A stretch of DNA of 64,000 nt from Vibrio metschnikovii CIP 69.14 (GCF_000176155.1 NZ_ACZO01000008.1:1-64000), one strand, 5' to 3'; counted from the stretch's first letter, positions 21,552 to 30,901 are shown. The notes: generated by a model not told the origin, from the letters alone. Numbers and translations are program-made.

Positions 21552-22520
21552 TTGAAAATCGGAAATCATCAACTTAACAATAACCTCATCGTGGCTCCGA
21601 TGGCTGGAGTCACCGATAGGCCGTTTCGTGAGTTGTGTCTCCGTTATGGTGCAGGAATGGCCGTCAGTGAAATGATGTCCTCCAATCCCGCACTATGGAA
21701 AACCGATAAATCGAAAAACCGCATGGTGCATCAAGGCGAATCGGGCATTCGCTCAGTACAAATTGCAGGTAGCGATCCACAGCAGATGGCAGAAGCCGCT
21801 CAGTTCAGTGTTGAAAACGGTGCGCAAATCATCGATATCAATATGGGCTGTCCGGCAAAAAAAGTGAATAAAAAGCTCGCGGGTTCTGCATTACTCCGTT
21901 ATCCGGATGTGATTGAACACATTCTTAAAGCGGTCGTCGATGCAGTCAAGGTTCCTGTCACCCTCAAAACCCGAACGGGCTGGGACACAGACAATAAAAA
22001 CTGTGTTTATATCGCTCAATTAGCCGAAAACTGCGGCATACAGGCGTTTGCGCTTCATGGGCGAACTCGTACCTGTATGTACAAAGGAGAGGCAGAATAC
22101 GACAGCATTAAAGCCGTTAAACAGGCGATCAGCATTCCTGTCATCGCGAACGGAGACATTGATTCTCCGCAAAAAGCGAAACAGGTGTTGGATTATACCG
22201 GTGCTGACGCTTTAATGATTGGTCGGCCTGCCCAAGGTCGTCCATGGATTTTTCAGGAAATCCAACACTATTTGGAAAGCGGTACCACCATGCCTGAACT
22301 TCCGGCTCAGGAAGTAAAAGACATTTTGCTTGGTCATGTGCACGCTCTCCATCAGTTTTATGGTGAGTATTTAGGGCCTAGAATTGTGCGTAAGCACGTA
22401 GGCTGGTACCTAAAAGAACATGAACAAGCCAGTGAGTTTCGCCGTATCTTCAATGCGCTTGAAGCAGCTCCGCTGCAGATAGAAGCACTTGAAGGTTATT
22501 TTGATAACGTTGCATCATAA
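21552..22520 (+). CDS. dusB: tRNA-dihydrouridine synthase B
   Basis: This FMN enzyme reduces uridine to dihydrouridine in the tRNA D-loop. It is 322 residues (E. coli: 321). The initiation codon appears to be TTG, since the family N-terminus ([25 protein letters not shown]) begins directly after it and no ATG is available in frame upstream. The catalytic cysteine is in [19 protein letters not shown] near residue 100, followed by FMN-binding segments ([20 protein letters not shown]). fis follows 23 bp later in the same operon. The weak TTG start may help keep DusB low relative to Fis. Confidence 0.95.
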   Translation: MKIGNHQLNNNLIVAPMAGVTDRPFRELCLRYGAGMAVSEMMSSNPALWKTDKSKNRMVHQGESGIRSVQIAGSDPQQMAEAAQFSVENGAQIIDINMGCPAKKVNKKLAGSALLRYPDVIEHILKAVVDAVKVPVTLKTRTGWDTDNKNCVYIAQLAENCGIQAFALHGRTRTCMYKGEAEYDSIKAVKQAISIPVIANGDIDSPQKAKQVLDYTGADALMIGRPAQGRPWIFQEIQHYLESGTTMPELPAQEVKDILLGHVHALHQFYGEYLGPRIVRKHVGWYLKEHEQASEFRRIFNALEAAPLQIEALEGYFDNVAS

Positions 22521-22543
22521 TTAAGAGAAGAGCTAGACCGAAT

Positions 22544-22840
22544 ATGTTCGAACAAAATCTGACTTCAGAAGCTTTAACCGTAACTACCGTAACTTCACAA
22601 GATCAAATCACGCAAAAACCATTGCGCGACTCCGTTAAAGCGTCTCTTAAAAACTATCTTGCCCAGTTAAATGGTCAGGAAGTGACTGAACTCTACGAAT
22701 TAGTTCTAGCCGAAGTTGAACAGCCACTATTAGACATCATCATGCAATACACTCGCGGTAACCAAACTCGCGCAGCAACCATGATGGGTATCAACCGCGG
22801 CACTCTTCGTAAGAAACTGAAAAAATACGGCATGAATTAA
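22544..22840 (+). CDS. fis: DNA-binding protein Fis
   Basis: Fis is a growth-phase nucleoid protein that bends DNA and activates rRNA promoters such as the one at the left edge of this window. It is exactly 98 residues, as in E. coli. The C-terminal helix-turn-helix [20 protein letters not shown] is typical. The N-terminal region mediates inversion and recombination activity. It is the second gene of dusB-fis, with a terminator 27 bp after the stop. Confidence 0.97.
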   Translation: MFEQNLTSEALTVTTVTSQDQITQKPLRDSVKASLKNYLAQLNGQEVTELYELVLAEVEQPLLDIIMQYTRGNQTRAATMMGINRGTLRKKLKKYGMN

Positions 22841-22867
22841 TTTCAGCATCAGGCTACAAAATTCATC

Positions 22868-22893
22868 AAGGCTTACCACGGTAAGCCTTTTTT
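22868..22893 (+). terminator. Rho-independent terminator of dusB-fis
   Basis: A 9-bp stem AAGGCTTAC/GTAAGCCTT with a 4-base CACG loop runs into a T-tract. Confidence 0.92.
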
Positions 22894-23019
22894 ATTGATT
22901 CTTCACTTGCTCTGATAAGATAAATATTGTTATAACAATCCCTTATCTATATAACTGAAAAGCATGCCACTAGCTGGCATGTCCGATGATACAGCCGAGT
23001 CAACCTCAGGAGATCACCC

Positions 23020-23991
23020 ATGAAATTACAGCAACTGCGCTACATCCGAGAGATACAGCGCAATGGCTATAATATCTCGTTAACCTCAGAAAAACTGTTT
23101 ACCTCACAGCCGGGGATCAGTAAACAGGTGGCATTACTAGAGGGAGAACTCGGCGTACAAATTTTTGAGCGGCAAGGTAAGCATCTATCAGGCGCAACCG
23201 AAATTGGCCAACAAATCATTCAAGAAGCGAGCAAAATGCTCGAAATTGAAGAGAAAATCAAAGCTATCTCTGCTAGCGTTACCGCGCCCGACCGCGGAAG
23301 AATGAACATTCATACCACCAACGCTATCGCGAAATTTTTACTGCCCGAAACTGTGCGCTACTTTATGAATAAATATCCTAAAGTCTCGCTGCACATGGGC
23401 ACCATCGAACCTGATAGCCGTGGTAATACCCTACCAACAGGCCCGTATGACTTCTCTGTCGTTGCCCAAGAAATTGACGAACAAGCCGATTTAACCGTGC
23501 TACCCGCCTATAAATGGTCACTGAGCTTAATTTTGCCACTCAACCACCCTCTAGCGAACGTTGAAAACATTACTCTTGAGCAACTGGCTCAAGAAAAATT
23601 AATCAGCTACGAATTAAAATCAACCGGCCGTATGGCCATCGATGACGCATTTGCCAAGCGCGGACTGACTCCGACGTACATCGTTACCGCTATGGATGCT
23701 GAGGTGATCAAAGAGTACGTTAGACTGGGCGTGGGAGTGGGACTTATCGCCTCTGTTGCCACCCACACGATGAGTGATAGTATTGTCGTTCGCTCTCTCG
23801 AAGGCTTAGTACCAGACTGCTATGCTTGGTTGTGCTATAGCAAAAACCTGTTTTTACAGCAATACATGTATGATTTTATTGCTAAATTCGCCCCTCATTT
23901 GACTCGAACAATGATCGAGCAAACCGCACACCTTTCCAAAGCTGAGCTGACTAAATGGTTTGAAGATATGAATCTGATGACCTACCGCTAA
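23020..23991 (+). CDS. CysB-family LysR-type regulator, effector site altered
   Basis: A 323-residue LysR regulator that aligns end to end with E. coli CysB (324). The winged helix holds KLFTSQPGISKQVALLEGELGVQIF, and the tail has FAPHLTR. CysB binds sulfate, thiosulfate or acetylserine. From memory, the anion-binding residues are Thr100, Thr102, Gln103, Thr149 and Thr202. Here the equivalent segment reads IHTTNAIAKF, so the 102 and 103 positions are Ala and Ile. The 149 position (YDFSVVAQ) is also changed, while STGR keeps the 202 Thr. It is therefore probably a CysB paralogue with another ligand. It lies upstream of a TonB receptor, in the same direction. The true cysB is expected elsewhere. 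Confidence 0.8.
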   Translation: MKLQQLRYIREIQRNGYNISLTSEKLFTSQPGISKQVALLEGELGVQIFERQGKHLSGATEIGQQIIQEASKMLEIEEKIKAISASVTAPDRGRMNIHTTNAIAKFLLPETVRYFMNKYPKVSLHMGTIEPDSRGNTLPTGPYDFSVVAQEIDEQADLTVLPAYKWSLSLILPLNHPLANVENITLEQLAQEKLISYELKSTGRMAIDDAFAKRGLTPTYIVTAMDAEVIKEYVRLGVGVGLIASVATHTMSDSIVVRSLEGLVPDCYAWLCYSKNLFLQQYMYDFIAKFAPHLTRTMIEQTAHLSKAELTKWFEDMNLMTYR

Positions 23992-24137
23992 TGTTTATCT
24001 GAATAACACCGTTCGGTGGTATCGGCGCAAGATGCCACCGGATGTCGATATCATTGCCGCTTGATCATCACTCCCTCCTTGTCATTCATACATCGCTCGT
24101 ATCAATTGAGTCGCAAAGATAAATTAACACTTGAAAT

Positions 24138-24164
24138 GTGAATAATAACAATTATTATTCACAT
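24138..24164. promoter_or_regulatory. Fur-like palindrome upstream of the TonB receptor
   Basis: A perfect inverted repeat with 12-bp arms (TGTGAATAATAA / TTATTATTCACA) around a CAA spacer. It contains a TAATAAC-A-ATTATTA core that matches the Fur 7-1-7 pattern (TGATAAT-N-ATTATCA) at most positions. It lies 133 bp before the siderophore-receptor start. The remainder of the 305-bp gap (23992-24296) shows no gene. Confidence 0.65.
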
Positions 24165-24296
24165 CCTTGTTATTAACCCGTTGATCATTACTCTTACACT
24201 ACGTCGATAACTCATGATGCTAATGGTTAGCGAGTCACCCTCACTAGTCGTCAATGAAGTGGGTAAGAGATAAACAACTTTTTAGTCAGTACTTAT

Positions 24297-26342
24297 ATGC
24301 ATTTTTTCTCTCATCCTCTTCGCCCAAGCTTGCTGTGCCTTGCTATCGTCTCGACGTTCACGCAAGCGGACACTCAACCTGAAACCATAACGATTACCAG
24401 TCAAAGTAGTCAACATCCCATAGTATCAACGGCGACGCGTACAGAAACCCCCGCTAAGTTGATACCACAGACCATCAATAGTGTATCTGCCGAGCAACTC
24501 ACCGCCTTTGCACCCGCCTCGTTAAGTACCGCACTGGTTGGTACTCCTGGTATTGATGCGGTCAACGATACTCGTTTTGATAGCGTAATGATTCGCGGCT
24601 TTGGCGCCAGTAACGATTTTTATCTCGATGGTTTTCGTGATGATATGCAATACACCCGAGATTTAGGCAATATTGAAAGTGTGGAAATTCTTAAAGGGCC
24701 AGCCGCGGTACTCTATGGTCGAGGCAGTAGTGGCGGCATCATTAATCGGGTCAGTAAAACACCACAAAAAGGCCAAAAGTCCAGTATCCATGCTCGGATC
24801 GGTAGCCATGATTATCAACGTTTAGCCGTCGATTTAAACGGTGAGTGGCATGATGACGTACAAGTGCGTTTAAACATGGCGCAAGAAGATAACAACAGCT
24901 TTCGTGATGGCGTCAACAGCAAACGCACGCTATTTGCTCCTTCGTTGGCTTGGACCATCAACGACGATCTTAACTGGTTAATCCAATATGAGCGCAACGC
25001 TCATGACCGAACGCCAGATCGCGGCATTCCTAGTGTTAATGGTCGCCCAGCAGAGGTCGCTAACAGTGCCGTATACAGTGATACCTCACGTGACTTTATT
25101 AACGACGTTAGTGAAGCGACTCGTTCACGTTTAACCTGGCAGATCAACGATAGTTGGCAACTGCGCCAGCAACTCAGTTACATTAAGCTCGATAGTGAAT
25201 TTGATAACACCTATGTCGTGCAAGTCAAAGGCGATCAAGTGGTGAGAAACCGCTGGCAACAATTTCTCAAGGCGAACACCTTAACCAACCAACTCGAGAT
25301 GGAAGGCCAATTTACGACAGGGCCAATCCGTCACCGTCTATTAACGGGTATTGAGCACAGTTGGCAAGAACGCACACCGACACTCTATCGTAATAAGCAA
25401 TCCATTCCCGCTGGCGATCTCTACCAACCGGATCAATTGCCCACTTACCAAGGAGAGATGGCCTTATCGAGTGATGCTAAGCACAAGGTTCGTACCAGTG
25501 GCGTGTATGTGCAAGATCAGCTCAGTATCAATGACTGGCACCTATTAATGGGCCTGCGCTACGATGAGTTTTACGTCAATACTCAGCGTATTGACACCAA
25601 CAAACAAGAGACCCAAACCTCTTATACACTCAGCCCTCGCTTGGGTTTGGTATGGAATCCCGTCGCCGATCACGCCCTGTACGTCTCTTACAGTAAAACC
25701 TTCTCACCGGTTGGCGGCGGATTGATTGGTATTACTCCGGGTAACCCAGCCAATGAACTCGATCCAGAGAACAGTCGCTTGTATGAAACGGGAGTAAAAA
25801 GTGATTGGCTCAATGGCCGAATCGCCACCACGTTATCGGTATATCGTTTAGAAATGTACAATCGGCGCATGAAAGATCCACTCGATCCTGAAGTGACCAT
25901 CCTCACCGGTTTACAACGCACTGATGGCGTCGAGTTAGACATCAAAGCTTATCTTAACGACCAATGGTCACTGCGCGGCGGGATCGGTTGGCAAGATGCC
26001 AAAATCATCAAATCAGAGGCCAATACCCAAGGTAATCGCCCAAGTGCCGTATCCAAACTTAATGGTCAGCTTTTCCTTGCTTACCAACATGGACAAGGTT
26101 GGTTTGGTGAAACGGGCATAACGGCAGTAGGCGATCGTTTTGCCGATAGCAATAACACCACCACGCTGCCCGGTTACGCCCGCCTTGATGCACGCATTGG
26201 TTATCAATGGCAAGATTGGAAAACTCAGTTGAGTGTCGAAAACCTATTGGATAAGGACTACTACGTCAGTGCCACCGGAGCAACGCAAATTATGCCCGGC
26301 GCGCCACGAGAGTTTTACTTAAGTGCTCAATACACTTTTTAA
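24297..26342 (+). CDS. TonB-dependent siderophore receptor
   Basis: This outer-membrane receptor of 681 residues probably imports a ferric siderophore using TonB-ExbBD energy. A signal peptide (MHFFSHPLRPSLLCLAIVS...) likely ends after FTQA (residue 24). A short TonB-box-like ETITITS follows. The plug domain spans about 45-150 with DSVMIRGFGASNDFYLDGFR and SVEILKGPAAVLYGRGSSGG. The barrel runs to a terminal Phe (SAQYTF). The plug resembles ferrioxamine/hydroxamate-type receptors more than the E. coli catecholate ones, but I would not name the ligand. A Fur-like palindrome lies upstream. No siderophore biosynthesis genes are nearby, so it is probably a xenosiderophore receptor. Confidence 0.88.
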   Translation: MHFFSHPLRPSLLCLAIVSTFTQADTQPETITITSQSSQHPIVSTATRTETPAKLIPQTINSVSAEQLTAFAPASLSTALVGTPGIDAVNDTRFDSVMIRGFGASNDFYLDGFRDDMQYTRDLGNIESVEILKGPAAVLYGRGSSGGIINRVSKTPQKGQKSSIHARIGSHDYQRLAVDLNGEWHDDVQVRLNMAQEDNNSFRDGVNSKRTLFAPSLAWTINDDLNWLIQYERNAHDRTPDRGIPSVNGRPAEVANSAVYSDTSRDFINDVSEATRSRLTWQINDSWQLRQQLSYIKLDSEFDNTYVVQVKGDQVVRNRWQQFLKANTLTNQLEMEGQFTTGPIRHRLLTGIEHSWQERTPTLYRNKQSIPAGDLYQPDQLPTYQGEMALSSDAKHKVRTSGVYVQDQLSINDWHLLMGLRYDEFYVNTQRIDTNKQETQTSYTLSPRLGLVWNPVADHALYVSYSKTFSPVGGGLIGITPGNPANELDPENSRLYETGVKSDWLNGRIATTLSVYRLEMYNRRMKDPLDPEVTILTGLQRTDGVELDIKAYLNDQWSLRGGIGWQDAKIIKSEANTQGNRPSAVSKLNGQLFLAYQHGQGWFGETGITAVGDRFADSNNTTTLPGYARLDARIGYQWQDWKTQLSVENLLDKDYYVSATGATQIMPGAPREFYLSAQYTF

Positions 26343-26511
26343 TCACCCGAAATAACGCACTAACTCCGCCCCTATTGCACGGCTAATTATGCAATGGGGG
26401 CAACCCAACAAGCCTACGACCACACCATAAAACGGATATGGATAAAGCTGGGGAAGAGCGCAGAAAGCGTTTATGATAAACTCTCCAACCATCACTATTG
26501 AGGTAAAGAGA

Positions 26512-26814
26512 GTGAAGATTATCGCGGTAACCGCATGCCCCACAGGAATAGCTCACACTTACATGGCAGCTGAAGCACTGCATAAAGAAGCCACGAAACG
26601 CAACATCACCATCAAAATCGAAACCCAAGGTGCAATGGGCATTGAAAACCCCCTCACCCTTCATGACATCATGCATGCCGATCGTCGACTGATCGTCTCT
26701 GATATTGATATTGACGAAAAAGAACGTTTCAAAGGCTGTGAAACCCTGACATTTTCAATTGAAGAAGTGCTGACCAATGTGCAACTTGTTATCGATCAGT
26801 GTCTAAAGTCTTAA
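26512..26814 (+). CDS. Stand-alone fructose-family PTS EIIB
   Basis: About 100 residues, a complete EIIB domain of the fructose family (FrwB/FrvB-like). It has the phospho-cysteine loop AVTACPTGIAHTYMAAEAL near the N-terminus and the ETQGAMGIENPL segment. I chose the GTG at 26512 because the domain starts there (KIIAVTACPTG) and GAGG lies about eight bases upstream. An ATG 13 codons earlier is possible. Its stop overlaps the next gene's start (TAATG), so the two are translationally coupled. It would take phosphate from an EIIA and hand it to sugar on an EIIC, but there is no separate EIIC here, so it may use the EIIABC at 28720. Confidence 0.85.
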   Translation: MKIIAVTACPTGIAHTYMAAEALHKEATKRNITIKIETQGAMGIENPLTLHDIMHADRRLIVSDIDIDEKERFKGCETLTFSIEEVLTNVQLVIDQCLKS

Positions 26815-27590
26815 TGATGGTCAGTCGGATTAGTTTCATCCTTGAGGGAAATGGCTTTACGGCTTGGCAGCTCCATCAAATCAAGCAATTAACAAGTTAC
26901 TTTCGCTCAATATTTGTTTTATACAATATCACTCGCGATCAACAAGCAACGCTGAGTGATACTCTTCATGTATTAAGTATTGGCAGTTGTCGACATGATG
27001 TTTGCCAAATTGCGATTGAAGGGTTAGATGCCGAACTGGCTTGTTTAGTTCTCACGGAATATCTCCGCCAACACGCAACGTTATTTGCTAGCTCACATAC
27101 CAAAAACGCATCGGCAGAAGCCATCTTGGCTAACCATCCGGCCTTTAGCTTACCCTTTACCATACAATGGCACAGCTTATTAAAGGCTGAATTCGCCAAT
27201 CAAAAAGACTGCTTACACTATATTGCCCAGCAAGCCAATTCTGCCGATGAGCCAGCGCTAATCCGTCAGCTACTTGCCAGAGAAGCAATTGCCGCCACGA
27301 CACTACCGCCCAGTATTGCGCTACCTCACGTCATTAGCGAACACATATCAACACCTTGCCTTTGTGTACTCACGTTAGCTCAAGCGATTAATTGGGGTAG
27401 CACACAGGCAGAGACCCGATTCATTATTGGTTTAATTTTACCGAAGCGGAATCCCATCAAAAAAGAAGAAATCATGGCCGCCACTCGATTAACACGCTGG
27501 CTGATTGAGAGTCACCACCAGCAATTGCTTTTTCAGCAACCCAACGAAGCCCATTTAAAAGGTCTTTTATTACATATCATGGCTCATTGA
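26814..27590 (+). CDS. HPr-like/EIIA(Fru) fusion with degenerate HPr domain
   Basis: About 258 residues in two parts. The C-terminal half (about 115-258) is a fructose/mannitol-type EIIA with the phospho-histidine in PPSIALPHV. The N-terminal 90 residues look like HPr by length and by their C-terminal helix pattern (HDVCQIAIEGLDAELACLVL, compare HPr TISAEGEDEQKAVEHL). However, the phosphorylatable NGLHTRPA loop reads NGFTAWQL, so the active-site His is lost. The domain may therefore serve for binding rather than catalysis. The ATG overlaps the EIIB stop codon. Its 3' end overlaps that of the convergent AraC regulator by 7 bp. The HPr assignment is weaker than that of the EIIA. Confidence 0.7.
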   Translation: MMVSRISFILEGNGFTAWQLHQIKQLTSYFRSIFVLYNITRDQQATLSDTLHVLSIGSCRHDVCQIAIEGLDAELACLVLTEYLRQHATLFASSHTKNASAEAILANHPAFSLPFTIQWHSLLKAEFANQKDCLHYIAQQANSADEPALIRQLLAREAIAATTLPPSIALPHVISEHISTPCLCVLTLAQAINWGSTQAETRFIIGLILPKRNPIKKEEIMAATRLTRWLIESHHQQLLFQQPNEAHLKGLLLHIMAH

Positions 27591-28432
27591 ATACGCGCCC
27601 GATATTGAGAGGGTGTCATCCCTGTACGCTCTTTAAAGACCCGGAAAAAATAGTTCACATCTTGAAAGCCACACCGAGTGGCAACTTCATTAAGCCGGAA
27701 ATGATATTTTTTAAGCATAAATTTCGCGCGCTCCATACGTACCCAAGTCAAATAATCCACTAACGTCATATGACCTTGCTGTCGAAAAAGGCGCGATAAA
27801 TGGTTGGGGGAAATATTAAACCGCAGGGCAATACTATCGCGCGTTATCGTGCGGTGAAAATTCTCTTGGATATAGATGCAGATACCCTGATAAAGATCTT
27901 CTCCACGCTTTTTCGGCGCACTTTGTGAAGGCTCAAGAATCCGTAACGTATAGGCAAGCAGAGCACATAACAAATGTTCATCCATCGGCGATTTTTTAGG
28001 TTCTCTTGCGATGGCATTTAAGCTTTCTAAAATATTGTCCATCGCATAGCCAGTCCGAGTTTTGATACTGAATTTTTGGACATCGTAAAATCCGCTCTCT
28101 CCTTGACGTTTAGCAACAAAGCTAAAGCCTAATTGTCGTCGACCAAATAATAGACTTAACACTGAGCACTCTTCTTGCCAATCGGGTTTATTCCAACAAT
28201 TGGGCGGAATATAAAGTGCCTCTCCTGTAAAAATATCCACAGAGTCAATACCGTGTACGTCGTCTTCGATCTGATTACGATAACACCCTTTCAGCACGAG
28301 CTCTAAGCGAGGGAAATTGACCTGATAGCTAAACGCAGGCGGCGTGTGATGATCGCCAGCAAACCAAATTCTCTGGCCATGCTCCCTCTCCGCTAAAATG
28401 GCTTCAATAATGTGACTGAATACCTGACTCAT
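27584..28432 (-). CDS. AraC-family regulator of the PTS cluster
   Basis: A 282-residue transcription factor. The C-terminal about 95 residues hold two helix-turn-helix motifs (ISPNHLSRLFRQQGHMTLVD and LNEVATRCGFQDVNYFFRVF) and the family signature RTGMTPSQYRARIQ. The N-terminal part resembles a cupin-type sensor (VDIFTGEALYIPPNCWNKP). It is divergent from the EIIABC gene across 287 bp and convergent with the EIIA gene. It most likely activates the flanking PTS genes in response to their sugar. I recall an AraC regulator in the related V. cholerae VC1820-VC1827 cluster. Confidence 0.88.
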   Translation of the reverse strand: MSQVFSHIIEAILAEREHGQRIWFAGDHHTPPAFSYQVNFPRLELVLKGCYRNQIEDDVHGIDSVDIFTGEALYIPPNCWNKPDWQEECSVLSLLFGRRQLGFSFVAKRQGESGFYDVQKFSIKTRTGYAMDNILESLNAIAREPKKSPMDEHLLCALLAYTLRILEPSQSAPKKRGEDLYQGICIYIQENFHRTITRDSIALRFNISPNHLSRLFRQQGHMTLVDYLTWVRMERAKFMLKKYHFRLNEVATRCGFQDVNYFFRVFKERTGMTPSQYRARIQ

Positions 28433-28587
28433 AGGCTACTCGAATAATGAAACAATAATCCTATTGTTTAGTTTGTTCGCTTCGTTGAACGTAGTAAAGA
28501 TTTTTAAAAATTGAGTAAGAAAACAAATTAAATAACTGTTTTAAAATGAATTTATCTTAATAAATAGTAATCACACCAACACCAATA

Positions 28588-28609
28588 AATATCGATTTAG
28601 ATCACACTT
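28588..28609. promoter_or_regulatory. Candidate CRP site, araC/EIIABC intergenic region
   Basis: A 22-bp sequence whose right half (TTTAGATCACACTT) matches the CRP consensus TAGATCACATTT closely. The left half (ATCGA) is poor. It lies 111 bp before the EIIABC start, a position suitable for CRP activation of a PTS operon. The rest of the 287-bp gap shows no gene. Confidence 0.45.
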
Positions 28610-28719
28610 AACCGATAAGGTTACAATAATCCAGTAAATGTATTTTTAGGAGACTATGGCTAACGGCTATCTGGGTGCAGAATGTGGATAATAAAACAAC
28701 ACTTAAGTAAGGGAACACC

Positions 28720-30618
28720 ATGATCACTGAACTGATTAATCAACAGTTGATTAAGCTCGACCTTTCTGCCACCGATAAAAATGGCGTGCTAGAAGAGCTG
28801 GTCGAGATACTGGCGTCACAAGGACGCCTATCTGATAAACAGCAATTTCTAGCTGATATCCATGCCCGAGAAGCACTCGGTAATACAGGATTTGAAGAAG
28901 GCGTGGCTATCCCACACGCGAAAAGTGCAGCAGTAATCCATCCTGCATTAGTGATCGGGGTTAGTCGTCAAGGGATCGATTATGGCGCAGAAGATGGCCT
29001 GCCCTCACAATTGTTTTTTATGATTGCCTCCCCTGATGGCGGTGATAATCACCATATTGAGGTGCTCGCTGAACTGTCCTCAAAACTGATTGAAGAGGGA
29101 TTTATTGAGCGCTTTCTCGATGCTAAAACCGAGCAACAAGCCCTTGAACTGCTACTCGCCAAATCTCAACCTACCACCAGCATAACCGCCGATAAAGGCT
29201 TTCTGATTGGAGTCACTGGCTGCCCAGCCGGCGTTGCTCATACCTATTTGGCGGCCGAAGCGTTGGAAAAAGGTGCAGCCGAATTAGGCTATACAATTAA
29301 AGTTGAAACCAACGGTTCGATAGGGGTTAAAAATAGCCCATCAGCAGAGGAGATCGCTCGCGCAGAGGCGATCATTGTCGCTTGCGATAAGCAGGTCGAT
29401 CTTTTGCGTTTTGCTGGTAAAAAACTGATTGAAACCGGTGTAAAAGAGCCGATTCGTAATAGCAAAGCCTTGATTGAGCGAGCCTTAGAAGCCCCTGATT
29501 ATCAAGCGGATACTCGCAGTAATCCTTCTCAAGACAATAAGAGTAAAGCATCGCAAGCACGCTCCGATCTGTATCGTTATTTAATGAATGGGGTATCACA
29601 CATGATTCCCTTTGTCGTCACGGGCGGTCTATTGATCGCATTATCGTTAGCGATTGGTGGCCAACCTACCGAAGCTGGCATGGCTATTCCTGCCGATAGC
29701 ATGTGGAATAAGGTGCTGGATGTCGGCGTTGTCGCCTTCACTTTAATGATCCCTATTTTAGCGGGTTATATCGCCTATGCGATTGCCGATCGCCCTGCGT
29801 TAACGCCCGGTTTGATTGGTGGCTGGATCGCCAATAATGGTTCTTTTTATGGCGCAGAAGCGGGTACTGGCTTTATTGGAGCGATTATTGCGGGCTTATT
29901 AGTTGGTTACTTTGTGAAATGGCTCACCAGCATTCACTACCATAAGTTTATTCAACCTTTAGTACCCATCATGATCGCCCCCATCGTCGGTTCCTTATTC
30001 ATTTCGGGTCTATTTATTTTTATCATTGGTGCCCCTATCGCCAGTTTGATGGACAGCTTAACGGCGCTTTTAACCTCCATGAGTACAGGTAACGTCGTAT
30101 TATTGGGTATTGTTCTTGGCGGCATGGCAGGTTTTGATATGGGTGGGCCTTTTAATAAAGTGGCTTTCCTCTTCTCCGTGGGAATGATCGCCAGTGGTCA
30201 AACGCAATTTATGGGCGCAATGGCTTGTGCGATTCCGGTTGCACCACTGGGTATGGGCCTTGCAACCGTATTAGGACGTAAATTGAATCTATTTGAAGCG
30301 TCTGAAATTGAAGCCGGAAAAGCGGCAGGCGCAATGGGTTTGGTTGGCATCTCTGAAGGGGCGATTCCTTTTGCTGCGCAAGATCCGATGTCGGTGATCC
30401 CAGCCAATGTGATCGGTTCTATGGTTGCTGCCGTGATGGCCTTTTCTTTTGGCATCACCAATAGCGTTGCACATGGTGGCCCCGTTGTTGCGCTACTCGG
30501 CGCCATGAATAAGCCACTACTCGCGATCATTTGCATGCTAGCTGGTACACTGGTCACCGCGATTGTCTGCCTTAGCCTGAAAAAAATGCGTCATTCTCAA
30601 CGCTTAGCAACGGCCTAA
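28720..30618 (+). CDS. Fructose-family PTS EIIABC (probable mannose transporter)
   Basis: This 632-residue inner-membrane transporter phosphorylates its sugar during uptake. EIIA spans residues 1-145, with the active His in FEEGVAIPHAKSA near 67. EIIB spans about 165-260, with Cys in GVTGCPAGVAHTYLAAEAL. EIIC spans about 280-630, with multiple membrane segments and the GMAGFDMGGPFNKVAF motif. The domain order A-B-C is that of E. coli FrwABC/MngA-like proteins. manA lies 283 bp downstream, which points to mannose (mannose 6-phosphate to fructose 6-phosphate). I recall the V. cholerae counterpart being linked to mannose, but the substrate is an inference here. A CRP-like site precedes it. Confidence 0.9.
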   Translation: MITELINQQLIKLDLSATDKNGVLEELVEILASQGRLSDKQQFLADIHAREALGNTGFEEGVAIPHAKSAAVIHPALVIGVSRQGIDYGAEDGLPSQLFFMIASPDGGDNHHIEVLAELSSKLIEEGFIERFLDAKTEQQALELLLAKSQPTTSITADKGFLIGVTGCPAGVAHTYLAAEALEKGAAELGYTIKVETNGSIGVKNSPSAEEIARAEAIIVACDKQVDLLRFAGKKLIETGVKEPIRNSKALIERALEAPDYQADTRSNPSQDNKSKASQARSDLYRYLMNGVSHMIPFVVTGGLLIALSLAIGGQPTEAGMAIPADSMWNKVLDVGVVAFTLMIPILAGYIAYAIADRPALTPGLIGGWIANNGSFYGAEAGTGFIGAIIAGLLVGYFVKWLTSIHYHKFIQPLVPIMIAPIVGSLFISGLFIFIIGAPIASLMDSLTALLTSMSTGNVVLLGIVLGGMAGFDMGGPFNKVAFLFSVGMIASGQTQFMGAMACAIPVAPLGMGLATVLGRKLNLFEASEIEAGKAAGAMGLVGISEGAIPFAAQDPMSVIPANVIGSMVAAVMAFSFGITNSVAHGGPVVALLGAMNKPLLAIICMLAGTLVTAIVCLSLKKMRHSQRLATA

Positions 30619-30669
30619 CGCTTTTGAATACAGCACCAGCATAGCCACTGATCAATGATAGAATGTGGT

Positions 30670-30790
30670 TATACCCAAACAACTTGGAGCTGCAGGTCAG
30701 TGGTCAGTGAGTGACTCTCCATGAACATAGACAGACTATGGGATTGGGGTGAACGAATCTAGCCAACACCCCTGCAGCTTCAAGCAGTAA
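30670..30790. repeat. ERIC element (EIIABC-manA gap)
   Basis: About 120 bp with the ERIC core: GTGACTCTCCATGAACATAG, a centre, then GATTGGGGTGAACGAA. Compare the ERIC consensus GTGAATCCCCAGGAGCTTAC and GACTGGGGTGAGCG. The ends form an imperfect inverted repeat (CTTGGAGCTGCAGG and CCTGCAGCTTCAAG). It lies between EIIABC and manA and would be transcribed into an mRNA hairpin. Confidence 0.85.
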
Positions 30791-30901
30791 AGGGGCAATG
30801 CGTTTAAGCACTCTCATCGTGATGTAAATGATCAGCAAAGCCACACCATTCGTTGTCCTCCTGCGTTATATCAGGAGTTTTTTATCATAGGATTCAAACC
30901 A

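Noticed and set aside
26369..26399. Terminator after the TonB receptor
   Set aside because: A bulged stem (CCCC-ATTGCA with TGCAAT-GGGG) is present, but no T-tract follows on the plus strand. The evidence is too weak to list as a feature.
26383..26676. Minus-strand frame over the EIIB gene
   Set aside because: It is a shadow of the EIIB frame, which has clear PTS motifs.
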